Positions 1 through 5,585 of a stretch of DNA of 16,987 nt are shown here, in pieces. Position numbers and translations under genes: made by a program. The stretch is taken from assembly GCA_030150565.1 (NCBI GenBank), contig JASLFR010000123.1, positions 1 to 16,987 on the forward strand. Direction: 5' to 3'. The DNA is from Cardiobacteriales bacterium (GTDB lineage: Bacteria > Pseudomonadota > Gammaproteobacteria > Cardiobacteriales > Wohlfahrtiimonadaceae). Under the pieces are notes generated by a model. The model saw only the letters and a list, made by a program, of their open reading frames with translations, did no database searches and was not told the DNA's origin. How positions within the stretch are numbered: the stretch's first letter is position 1; every line of letters starts with the position of its first letter.

Positions 1-11
1 TCAAAACGAGG

Positions 12-173
12 CTACAATCCCATAAGAGCCAGTTCAATTTTAGATCGCCAATTCAAACGCGCAACATTAATGCACACCTGAAAACGCCGATCGCCATCAG
101 TATATTTCATCCAAATTTCATGAATATCGCTAATAACATCATATGCATCTTTAATTTTCGAAGCGGTCAACAT
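12..173 (-). CDS. Small hypothetical protein, 53 aa (module A, second gene)
   Basis: I do not recognise this gene. The ATG at 173 is preferred over the ATG at 206 because GGAGG (183-187) lies 9 nt upstream of it, and that Shine-Dalgarno sits inside the preceding small ORF (151-276). The two ORFs overlap by 23 nt, which suggests translational coupling. The product is soluble, with a helical N-terminal half and a basic middle. It ends in a C-x-N-V ... R-S-K-I-E-L-A-L-M-G-L stretch that resembles the ends of the ORFs at 500-640 and 1058-1180. This suggests a small diverged family repeated in tandem. There is no recognised domain, signal peptide or membrane segment. Because it is very short, it could still be a chance or decaying ORF; the well-placed ribosome site is the best argument for expression. 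Confidence 0.42.
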   Translation of the reverse strand: MLTASKIKDAYDVISDIHEIWMKYTDGDRRFQVCINVARLNWRSKIELALMGL

Positions 174-276
174 ATAGTGCAACCTCCTCAGTGATTTGGC
201 TTTCATGAGCTCTTACTACACCACCAAATAAAGTATTAATTTGATTAACAATTGCTTCTCTTTCTTTAAGTTCCAT
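151..276 (-). CDS. Small hypothetical protein, 41 aa (module A, first gene)
   Basis: This short ORF begins MELKEREAIV and ends VDRFEN. AGGAG (286-290) lies 9 nt before its ATG at 276, which is near ideal spacing. It follows the terminator at 329-347, so it would start a new transcription unit or be read through. Its 3' end carries the ribosome site of, and overlaps by 23 nt, the ORF ending at 12. The product is charged, mostly helical and without a membrane segment. I do not recognise the family. A corresponding but much shorter ORF (648-695, 15 codons, no clear ribosome site) precedes the related gene at 500-640. Confidence 0.42.
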   Translation of the reverse strand: MELKEREAIVNQINTLFGGVVRAHESQITEEVALYVDRFEN

Positions 277-328
277 AAATGATATCTCCTAATAAAAAAA
301 TAAGGCTCTCTCGTTGCTCTAATAAAAA

Positions 329-347
329 GCCCCGCATATAGCGAGGC
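329..347 (-). terminator. Intrinsic terminator after the 23-aa membrane peptide gene
   Basis: On the minus strand a 7-bp stem (GCCTCGC / GCGGGGC, with one G-U pair) closes a 5-nt loop and runs straight into TTTTTATT. The bases just past the T-run, ATTAGAGCAAC, recur almost exactly after the terminator at 755-777 (ATTAGAGCGAC). This marks the repeated unit boundary. Confidence 0.6.
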
Positions 348-378
348 CTGATAATGTTTTAAATATTGACAGTCATTA

Positions 379-450
379 TTAATAAGGGGAAAAAAATATA
401 AAGTATATTAACGCAAGAGCTACCCCTAAAACTATATATTTAAATTTCAT
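379..450 (-). CDS. Tiny membrane peptide, 23 aa
   Basis: The ATG at 450 follows an AAGGTG-like ribosome site. The ORF encodes a peptide starting MKFKYIVLGV whose whole length is one hydrophobic segment after a short basic N-terminus, ending in S-P-Y. It lies between the ORF at 500-640 and the terminator at 329-347, the same position that the 52-aa membrane protein (827-985) occupies in the next module. Both begin with a short lysine-containing stretch followed by a hydrophobic helix. Possible roles of such peptides include a membrane toxin, an immunity peptide, a holin-like peptide or a leader peptide. Nothing here decides between them, and the ORF could be spurious. Confidence 0.35.
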   Translation of the reverse strand: MKFKYIVLGVALALIYFIFFSPY

Positions 451-499
451 ATCCACACCTTATAATAATTACCTTATTTTTAATAAAATATTTTCTACA

Positions 500-640
500 T
501 CATACCCAAAAAGCCAAATCTAAATGTCTTCTATTGGCTAATTTAATAGGATTCCCACATAGTGTTAAGGCTTGATTCCGCTCAGAAAAAATAATTTTTG
601 CCATATCCAACACCGCCTTAGCCGCTTCATACGTCAACAT
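500..640 (-). CDS. Small hypothetical protein, 46 aa (module B)
   Basis: The ORF can be extended to a TTG at 682 (60 aa). The ATG at 640 gives a protein starting M-L-T, like the module A gene at 12-173, so I prefer it, although no strong Shine-Dalgarno is visible. The C-terminus (C-G-N-P ... A-N-R-R-H-L-D-L-A-F-W-V) lines up with C-I-N-V ... R-S-K-I-E-L-A-L-M-G-L of 12-173 and C-R-N-V ... R-K-T-D-L-Y-M-A-F-I-G-L of 1058-1180. A minimal 15-codon ORF at 648-695 lies just upstream, in the place of the 41-aa gene of module A, and may be its decayed remnant. The function is unknown and the product is predicted to be soluble. Confidence 0.4.
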   Translation of the reverse strand: MLTYEAAKAVLDMAKIIFSERNQALTLCGNPIKLANRRHLDLAFWV

Positions 641-754
641 GATCGCTCTAATGCCTGGCTGCCCTAAATCTTTTTTCTTCAACTGATAAAGTCATATCTA
701 CAAGATGCTCGAAGCATTCCAAGTAAATAATGGCAATCTAGTCGCTCTAATAAA

Positions 755-777
755 AAACCTCGCTCTTGGCGAGGCTT
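755..777 (-). terminator. Intrinsic terminator after the 52-aa membrane protein gene
   Basis: On the minus strand GCCTCGC pairs with GCGAGGT around a CAAGA loop and is followed by an unbroken run of six T. It lies about 50 nt beyond the stop of the membrane protein gene at 827. The sequence after the T-run (ATTAGAGCGAC) matches that after the terminator at 329-347. Confidence 0.7.
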
Positions 778-826
778 ATTCATAGTTTTAACTCTTGATT
801 ATTGTGCGCTCGAGGCGCTCGTATAT

Positions 827-985
827 TTAATCTAAGCGATAGATAAATTTTACAATTGTTGTTACAACTTTACACATTTCTGGGGAATACTTCCCGCGCA
901 TTCTATACTCGCAGGCTATGTAATTACTAAGCAATCCAAGAAATGCAATTGCTAAAATTAACATGATCCATTTTTTTATATCCAT
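827..985 (-). CDS. Small single-pass membrane protein, about 52 aa
   Basis: The frame is open from an ATG at 1036 (69 aa). The start at 985, giving MDIKKWIMLI, is preferred because it puts a lysine pair directly before the hydrophobic helix (about residues 6-22). ATGs at 994 and 997 are also possible, and none has a strong ribosome site. After the helix comes a basic tail of about 28 residues containing two cysteines, ending K-F-I-Y-R-L-D. The topology is probably N-in with one membrane segment. It sits downstream of the degenerate ORF at 1058-1180 and upstream of the terminator at 755-777. I know no family for it. Its position matches that of the 23-aa membrane peptide at 379-450. Confidence 0.45.
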   Translation of the reverse strand: MDIKKWIMLILAIAFLGLLSNYIACEYRMRGKYSPEMCKVVTTIVKFIYRLD

Positions 986-1057
986 ATTTTCCATCATTAG
1001 ATGGTGGTTTATATGACTCACAATGTCAATCATCAACTATATAAAATCAATCCGTTA

Positions 1058-1180
1058 CTATAGTCCGATAAATGCCATGTATAGATCCGTTTTTCTCGCG
1101 CCCGCCTGTACATTTCTACAAGCTTTATAGGAAAGCATACCAATTTCTTCATTAAGCAATCCCATCAAACCTAAAGCCAC
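1058..1180 (-). pseudogene. Degenerate third copy of the small-ORF family
   Basis: A minus-strand frame ending at 1058 encodes V-A-L-G-L-M-G-L-L ... C-R-N-V ... D-L-Y-M-A-F-I-G-L, whose C-terminus resembles the ORFs at 12-173 and 500-640. A GTG at 1180 with a weak AGGA upstream could start it, or an ATG at 1165. The same frame stays coding-like upstream (K-L-D-V-A-K-W) but is broken by an in-frame TAG at 1193-1195. The gene has therefore probably lost its original 5' end through a nonsense mutation. It could alternatively be a functional 40-residue gene starting at the GTG. Confidence 0.3.
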
Positions 1181-1218
1181 TGCGACAGAATCCTACCATT
1201 TAGCAACATCAAGTTTGA

Positions 1219-1416
1219 CGTTTTTTAGAAAGATTTAAAAGCTCAGCGAGCCTAACTTTAGAGTATTATCGCAAGGTCAATAAAGAGCTTGATAGATACC
1301 TAGCTGAACTTGAAAGATCGATTATCTTAAACCAAGAAATTAACAGAAGAGGGATCAAACTCCCATTTGATTCAGGCGATTCTGACAGCGTTCGTAATTG
1401 GCTTAAAAAACTCTAA
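1219..1416 (+). pseudogene. 5'-truncated plus-strand ORF, 65 codons, no start
   Basis: A frame opens at 1219, directly after a TGA, and ends with TAA at 1414-1416. It has no ATG and no credible alternative start with a ribosome site. The encoded segment is highly charged and helical (L-E-Y-Y-R-K-V-N-K-E-L-D-R-Y-L-A-E-L-E-R), with the tail W-L-K-K-L. It reads like the C-terminus of a real protein. A run of six T at 1221-1226 separates it from a different frame upstream, so a frameshift is possible. A truncation at the boundary with the minus-strand modules fits equally well. I do not recognise the family. Confidence 0.3.
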
Positions 1417-1434
1417 GTTTTTATCTATACATAA

Positions 1435-1467
1435 AAAATGCCAGTGAATTCAATCCACTGGCATTTT
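1435..1467 (-). terminator. Strong terminator of the BCCT transporter gene (bidirectional)
   Basis: AAAATGCCAGTG (1435-1446) and CACTGGCATTTT (1456-1467) form a perfect 12-bp stem around a 9-nt loop. The T-run on the minus strand is TTTTTT, 20 nt after the stop of the transporter gene at 1487. The structure is symmetric and can also end plus-strand transcription from the truncated ORF before it. Confidence 0.88.
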
Positions 1468-1486
1468 ATTAGAGCTTTATACTCAA

Positions 1487-3034
1487 TTAGTCGGCATCAG
1501 CAGGCTTGATAGAGATATCCTCTAGATCTTCCTGATAATGGGTAAATCTTACAGGCTTAATCTCCTCTTTTAACCCCTTATAGGTCGATACACACATTGC
1601 AAGCATCATCACGGCAAGAGGAATCGACATGGCAACCAGTGCTGATTGTAAGCCTGAAAGCCCACCCGAAATGATCAGAACGGTTGAAATTGCCCCAATC
1701 ACAACGCCCCAAATAATCTTTACTCTTGGAGAAGGATCGGGATTTCCATTTTCACTCACCATTCCCAAGACAAAGAGAGCAGAGTTTGCAGAAGTGATAA
1801 AGAAGATCATCACCAACACCATCGTCAAGATGCTAGTAAAGACAGAGAAGGGGAAATTCTCTAAGAAGATGAAGAAGGCTGTTGTCACATCTTTCGCCAC
1901 TGCAGATGAGATTGCACTCTCTCCAAGATTTTGAATGATATGGAGTGCGCTCCCCCCCATCACTGCAAACCAGAAGAAAGAACCAACCACAGGGATAAAG
2001 ACCGCCCCGATCATAAATTCTTTAACCGTTCTCCCCTTTGAGATACGTGCAACAAAGCTCCCCACAAGTGGTGCCCACGCAATCCACCAACCAAAATAGA
2101 AGAGGGTCCAACTTGCGATCCAATCCCCATTTCCATACGGCTCTGTTCGCAAAGACATACCGAAGAAGTTTTGCGCATAATCCCCAATCCCCTGAAAGAA
2201 TATTTTAAAGATTGTCTGCGTCGGCCCCATGATGAGCACAAATCCAAGTAGTGCAAAAGCGAGCAACATATTTAAGTTCGAAAGATGCTTAATCGCCCCC
2301 TGCAATCCCGAGATGGTCGAGGAGATATAGACGATAGAGACTGTCGCAATAATGAAGAATTGCACTTGGGTTGAGATTGGAATATTCCATAAAATATTCA
2401 TTCCGCTATTAACCTGAAGCGTTCCAAATCCTAAGGATGTCGCGATTCCAATCACCACCGAGAGAATAACAAGAATATTGATTCCTCGCCCAAAAGCGCC
2501 ATAGATTCGATCCCCCACTAAAGGGTAGAAGACTGAGCTAATCGAAGCGGGTAATTTTCGTCTAAATTGAAAATAGGCTAATGAGACACCAACAAGCGCA
2601 TAACATGCCCATGCCGAGACCCCCCAGTGAAGATAGACAAACTGCATTGCTGTTTTTGCAGCCTCTTCTGTATACCCTTCACCCATAGGGGGAGAGATGT
2701 AGTAAGAGACAGGTTCTGCAACTCCCCAAAAGACTAGGCTAATCCCAATCGAAGCACTAAAGAGCATCGCCACCCATGTAAGGGTATTATACTCGGGCCG
2801 ATCCCCATCATCCCCTAAGCGGATATGCCCAAATCGGGTGATCGCAAGATAGATACAGAAGAGAAAAAAGATCAGAACCGATCCAAGAATAAACCAACCA
2901 AGATTATTATAAATAAACTTTAAAGAGCCATTTGAGAACGCTTCCACCTGCTCTGGAATCAATACGCCCAGCGCAATGATAATCAGGCTCAACCCTAAAG
3001 AGGCATAAAACACCATATTTTTGCCTTTCATCAT
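1487..3034 (-). CDS. BCCT-family betaine/carnitine/choline transporter (YeaV-like)
   Basis: This is a secondary transporter of the inner membrane that takes up quaternary ammonium compounds. Its 515 residues are typical for the family, with about 12 hydrophobic segments. The family signature lies near residues 303-340 (GDWIASWTLFYFGWWIAWAP, then GSFVARISKGRT). It includes the tryptophans W316, W317 and W320, equivalent to the aromatic substrate box of BetP-type carriers. WGVAEPVSYY lies at 103-112. The stretch at 93-99 reads SASIGIS, where BetP-type carriers have a glycine-rich AGMGIG, so specificity may differ from a pure glycine-betaine carrier. GGAGG (3039-3043) is 4 nt from the ATG at 3034 and 7 nt from a second ATG at 3031, so the latter may be the true start. 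The gene is divergent from cntA, and by analogy with E. coli yeaV it should supply the oxygenase with carnitine. The exact substrate and coupling ion are inferred. Confidence 0.93.
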   Translation of the reverse strand: MMKGKNMVFYASLGLSLIIIALGVLIPEQVEAFSNGSLKFIYNNLGWFILGSVLIFFLFCIYLAITRFGHIRLGDDGDRPEYNTLTWVAMLFSASIGISLVFWGVAEPVSYYISPPMGEGYTEEAAKTAMQFVYLHWGVSAWACYALVGVSLAYFQFRRKLPASISSVFYPLVGDRIYGAFGRGINILVILSVVIGIATSLGFGTLQVNSGMNILWNIPISTQVQFFIIATVSIVYISSTISGLQGAIKHLSNLNMLLAFALLGFVLIMGPTQTIFKIFFQGIGDYAQNFFGMSLRTEPYGNGDWIASWTLFYFGWWIAWAPLVGSFVARISKGRTVKEFMIGAVFIPVVGSFFWFAVMGGSALHIIQNLGESAISSAVAKDVTTAFFIFLENFPFSVFTSILTMVLVMIFFITSANSALFVLGMVSENGNPDPSPRVKIIWGVVIGAISTVLIISGGLSGLQSALVAMSIPLAVMMLAMCVSTYKGLKEEIKPVRFTHYQEDLEDISIKPADAD

Positions 3035-3234
3035 AAAACCTCCACCAATTATTATTGTTATTAATTGAGTATTTAATAAACACTCGGGGTGTACACACTA
3101 TTAACCCACCCACACAGACGCGTCAATACAAATATAGGTAAAGTCCAACCCCTATTAGGATAACATAATCAAAATTACCCAATATTTTTCAACAATATAA
3201 ATAAGTATAAGAGCCTGAAAATCGGAGATAAAAA

Positions 3235-3276
3235 ATGAATAAAAGGGGTGAAAAATATTTATTTAAAGTTTATTGA
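3235..3276 (+). CDS. Possible 13-aa leader peptide upstream of cntA
   Basis: A GGAG (3224-3227) lies 7 nt before an ATG opening a 13-codon ORF (MNKRGEKYLFKVY). Its TGA overlaps the proposed cntA -35 box. It would only be translated from a promoter further upstream, for which I see no convincing boxes. It is recorded because of the well-spaced ribosome site; chance is quite possible. Confidence 0.2.
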   Translation: MNKRGEKYLFKVY

Positions 3277-3299
3277 CGGGTTAAAAATCTTGTTATACG
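3273..3299 (+). promoter_or_regulatory. Predicted cntA promoter (extended -10)
   Basis: TTGACG (3273-3278) is a good -35 box and TGTTATACG (3291-3299) is an extended -10 (TGn-TATACG). The spacer is 15 nt, shorter than optimal. This places the transcription start near 3306, just before the palindrome at 3308-3326, and leaves a leader of about 45 nt ahead of the cntA ATG. The cntA ribosome site is AAGGAGA (3336-3342). Confidence 0.42.
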
Positions 3300-3307
3300 A
3301 TCAAAAA

Positions 3308-3326
3308 TGTAAACTTAAAGTTTACA
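3308..3326. promoter_or_regulatory. Palindromic operator, copy 1 (cntA)
   Basis: TGTAAACT-TAA-AGTTTACA is a perfect dyad with 8-bp arms, between the predicted cntA start point and the ribosome site. The same arms with the same spacer length recur at 7828-7846. Position at or just after the start point suggests repression of cntA. The binding protein is unknown; the XRE-PAS protein (5586-6485) and the LysR protein (7905-8825) are the local candidates. Confidence 0.65.
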
Positions 3327-3350
3327 CTTAACCATAAGGAGAGATAAATA

Positions 3351-4478
3351 ATGACAAATAGAAATAAGACAATTTCCCTTCAAGATCATATTGATCTCGA
3401 TAATGCTTGGACCATCCCCGCTCAATACTACACCTCAGAAGAGATTTACGAGTATGAGAAGGAGGCGATCTTCGCAAACTCTTGGATCTGTGTGGCCCAT
3501 ATCAGCGAACTTGCAGAGAAAAACGCTTACGTTATCCGTGAAATTATTGGCGAGAGCTTAATTCTCGTAAGAGGGCGCGATAATGTCCTTCGTGGATTCT
3601 ATAACGTCTGTCCCCATAGAGGGCATCAGCTGATGAGTGGCGATGGTGGTAAAGCAAAAAATGTGATCACCTGCCCCTACCACGCATGGGCCTTTAAGTT
3701 AGATGGTGAACTTGCACACGCAACAAACTGTGAAAATGTGAATAACTTCGATGCAGAGAAGATGAGCCTCAGTAGCTTCCACGTTACAGAGCATGCAGGT
3801 TTTGTCTACATCAACTTAACCGAAGGGGAGCCTGAGCCGATTGAGGAGCAGTTACCTGGTCTAAAAGAGCAGATGGAGCAGGCTTGCCCTAACATTAAAG
3901 ATCTCAAACTTGCTGCACGCTTTGTGAATAATACTGAAGCGAACTGGAAGACGATCGTCGATAACTACATCGAGTGTTACCACTGCCCCACGAACCACGT
4001 CAGCTTTGCAAGCTCAGTAGATGTGAATATGTATACGCATGATCTCCACCATAACTGGACCGTGCAGATTGGGCAGGCAAAACCCTCAGAATCCTCCTAC
4101 CAATTTGATGAGTCGGTTAAAGACCCCAAATTCTACGGCTTCTGGATCTGGCCTTGCACCATGTTCAACATGCCTCCAGGGGGCGATTTTATGACTGTTA
4201 TCTACGAATTCCCTGTAAGCGCTGGGGTAACTGTTCAATATTACGATATCTACTTCCTCAATGAGGAGTTGACGGAGTACCAAAAGAACCTTATCGAATG
4301 GTACCGCACAGTCTTCCGCCCTGAAGATCTTCGCTTAGTTGAAGGGGTTCAAAAAGGGCTCAATTCAAGAGGATATCGTGGTCAGGGAAGAATTATGACC
4401 GATCGTCAAAGAAGCGGGATTAGTGAGCATGGAGTGGCACACTTCCATCAACATATCGCCCGCGCTCACGAAAAATAA
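3351..4478 (+). CDS. cntA: Carnitine monooxygenase, Rieske oxygenase component (CntA/YeaW)
   Basis: This is the oxygenase subunit that cleaves carnitine to trimethylamine and malic semialdehyde using O2 and electrons from CntB. It is cytoplasmic and 375 aa long, normal for CntA. The Rieske [2Fe-2S] site is C87-x-H89 (CPHRGH) and C108-x2-H111 (CPYHAW). The mononuclear iron site is H211, H216 and D326, in DNYIECYHCPTNH and RPEDLRLV. The residue bridging the two metal sites, usually aspartate in Rieske oxygenases, is glutamate here (E208). This is a known hallmark of CntA/YeaW-type enzymes acting on quaternary amines. The start is supported by AAGGAGA 8 nt upstream. The gene is followed by cntB after 117 nt containing a long hairpin. 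The alternative substrates gamma-butyrobetaine or glycine betaine cannot be excluded from sequence alone. Confidence 0.93.
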   Translation: MTNRNKTISLQDHIDLDNAWTIPAQYYTSEEIYEYEKEAIFANSWICVAHISELAEKNAYVIREIIGESLILVRGRDNVLRGFYNVCPHRGHQLMSGDGGKAKNVITCPYHAWAFKLDGELAHATNCENVNNFDAEKMSLSSFHVTEHAGFVYINLTEGEPEPIEEQLPGLKEQMEQACPNIKDLKLAARFVNNTEANWKTIVDNYIECYHCPTNHVSFASSVDVNMYTHDLHHNWTVQIGQAKPSESSYQFDESVKDPKFYGFWIWPCTMFNMPPGGDFMTVIYEFPVSAGVTVQYYDIYFLNEELTEYQKNLIEWYRTVFRPEDLRLVEGVQKGLNSRGYRGQGRIMTDRQRSGISEHGVAHFHQHIARAHEK

Positions 4479-4493
4479 TCTATCCCTAAAGAG

Positions 4494-4555
4494 AGAGCAA
4501 TAAGAGAACGGTACTGTGATTGAGCCCACTCAATTACATACCGTTCTCCTGCTCT
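4494..4555 (+). promoter_or_regulatory. Long hairpin between cntA and cntB
   Basis: GAGAACGGTA...GTGATTGAG (4504-4524) pairs with CTCAATTACATACCGTTCTC (4529-4548) around a CCCA loop. It makes a stem of about 20 bp with one bulged C and one G-U pair. AGAGCA (4494-4499) and TGCTCT (4550-4555) can extend it beyond an internal loop. No T-run follows on either strand, so it is not a standard terminator. It most likely sets message stability, processing or the cntA:cntB ratio, or causes partial attenuation. Confidence 0.65.
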
Positions 4556-4595
4556 TAAAAGAGTTACAAAAATTATCGATTAAGAGGTTTTAATT

Positions 4596-5546
4596 ATGAT
4601 CAGCGCCAAAATGAGAGTAAAGGTAAGTAAAATCGAGCAACTTACCCCCACAATTAAACAGTTTGAACTTAGCCCAATTATCGGTGAACTTCCCCCCTTC
4701 ACCGCAGGCAGCCATATCCGTTTTCACTTAACCTCTCTCGATCTTATTAAAGCTTACTCTCTCATCAACGCTCCACATGAGACCTCAACCTACGAAGTGG
4801 CGGTGCTTCTCTGTGAAGATTCACAAGGGGGCTCAAAATTTATGCATCACTCCCTCGCTGAAGGGGATGAGATTGAGATCTCCCCCCCTGAAAACTTCTT
4901 CCCTCTCGTTGAAGATAAGAGCAAAAAACATCTCTTTATTGCGGGAGGAATCGGCATCACCCCTTTTCTCTCCTATCTCGATCGAGCGATTGAAAAAGAG
5001 CTCCCCTTCGAGCTTCACTACAGCTTTAGAGAGGAGAAAAATGCCGCTTTTGTCCCCTTCTTAAAGGAGAAACTCGGTGAGAAACTCTTCCTCTATGACA
5101 ATAGCGAAAATCAGCGTTTAGAGGTGGAGCGCCTCATTAAAGCGCAGCCAGAAGAGAGTCACGTCTATGTCTGTGGTCCTCAAACCTTGATCGATGCAGT
5201 GGTTGAGCATGGAACAGAGCATTTAGGGGAATCGAACGTTCACTTTGAGATCTTTAGCGAAACAGGAAGCAGCGGAAATGCGTTTGAGGTCGTCTTTCAG
5301 CGTTCAGGCTTTAGCTTGATGGTGGATGAGGATTCCTCAATTCTCCAAGCGATTGAGGCGGATAAACGGATCTCTGTAGAATCGCTCTGTCGTAATGGGG
5401 TCTGCGGCACTTGTGAAACCGCTATTTTAGAGGGGGAGGCGGATCACCAAGATCTCTACCTCGATGAAGAGGAGCAGGCAGAGCAGAAGACGATGATGAT
5501 CTGTGTCTCGCGAGCAAAGGGGAAGAGAATCGTCCTAGATCTATAA
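4596..5546 (+). CDS. cntB: Carnitine monooxygenase reductase (CntB/YeaX)
   Basis: This is the electron-transfer partner of CntA, passing electrons from NAD(P)H through a flavin and a [2Fe-2S] cluster to the oxygenase. At 316 aa it has the usual phthalate-dioxygenase-reductase order. The flavin domain occupies about residues 5-105 (K-A-Y-S-L at 52-56). The NAD(P)-binding domain spans about 110-225 (IAGGIGITPF at 115-124 and V-C-G-P at 192-195). The C-terminal plant-type ferredoxin domain spans about 230-316, with cluster ligands C265, C270, C273 and C303 (C-x4-C-x2-C-x29-C). AAGAGG (4582-4587) sits 8 nt before the ATG. It is almost certainly cotranscribed with cntA, and its unit ends at the terminator 5551-5580. 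Confidence 0.94.
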   Translation: MISAKMRVKVSKIEQLTPTIKQFELSPIIGELPPFTAGSHIRFHLTSLDLIKAYSLINAPHETSTYEVAVLLCEDSQGGSKFMHHSLAEGDEIEISPPENFFPLVEDKSKKHLFIAGGIGITPFLSYLDRAIEKELPFELHYSFREEKNAAFVPFLKEKLGEKLFLYDNSENQRLEVERLIKAQPEESHVYVCGPQTLIDAVVEHGTEHLGESNVHFEIFSETGSSGNAFEVVFQRSGFSLMVDEDSSILQAIEADKRISVESLCRNGVCGTCETAILEGEADHQDLYLDEEEQAEQKTMMICVSRAKGKRIVLDL

Positions 5547-5550
5547 TTGT

Positions 5551-5580
5551 AAAAAAGGAGAGTAGAAGCTCTCCTTTTTT
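5551..5580. terminator. Bidirectional terminator between cntB and the XRE-PAS gene
   Basis: AAAAAAGGAGAG and CTCTCCTTTTTT form a perfect 12-bp stem with a 6-nt loop, and each strand has its own T-run. It lies between two convergent genes that end at 5546 and 5586, so it serves both. Confidence 0.92.
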
Positions 5581-5585
5581 ATTGC

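Noticed and set aside
1..1430. CRISPR array or integron cassettes in the repeated left region
   Set aside because: There is no regular short repeat with spacers and no integrase; the repeats are terminators and a short boundary sequence around small ORFs.
1629..1934. Plus-strand ORF of 101 codons inside the BCCT gene
   Set aside because: It lies antisense to a clear transporter reading frame, has no ribosome site and encodes no recognisable protein.
3089..3096. GTGTACAC palindrome upstream of the BCCT gene as an operator
   Set aside because: It is only 8 bp long, not repeated at the linked promoters, and lies in a stretch without a convincing promoter.
3351..4478. Aromatic-ring dioxygenase alpha subunit
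   Set aside because: The bridging glutamate, the length and the BCCT, reductase and D-malate dehydrogenase neighbours fit carnitine-type oxygenases instead.
4504..4548. Hairpin between cntA and cntB as an intrinsic terminator
   Set aside because: No T-run follows on the plus strand, and the partner gene cntB lies directly downstream.
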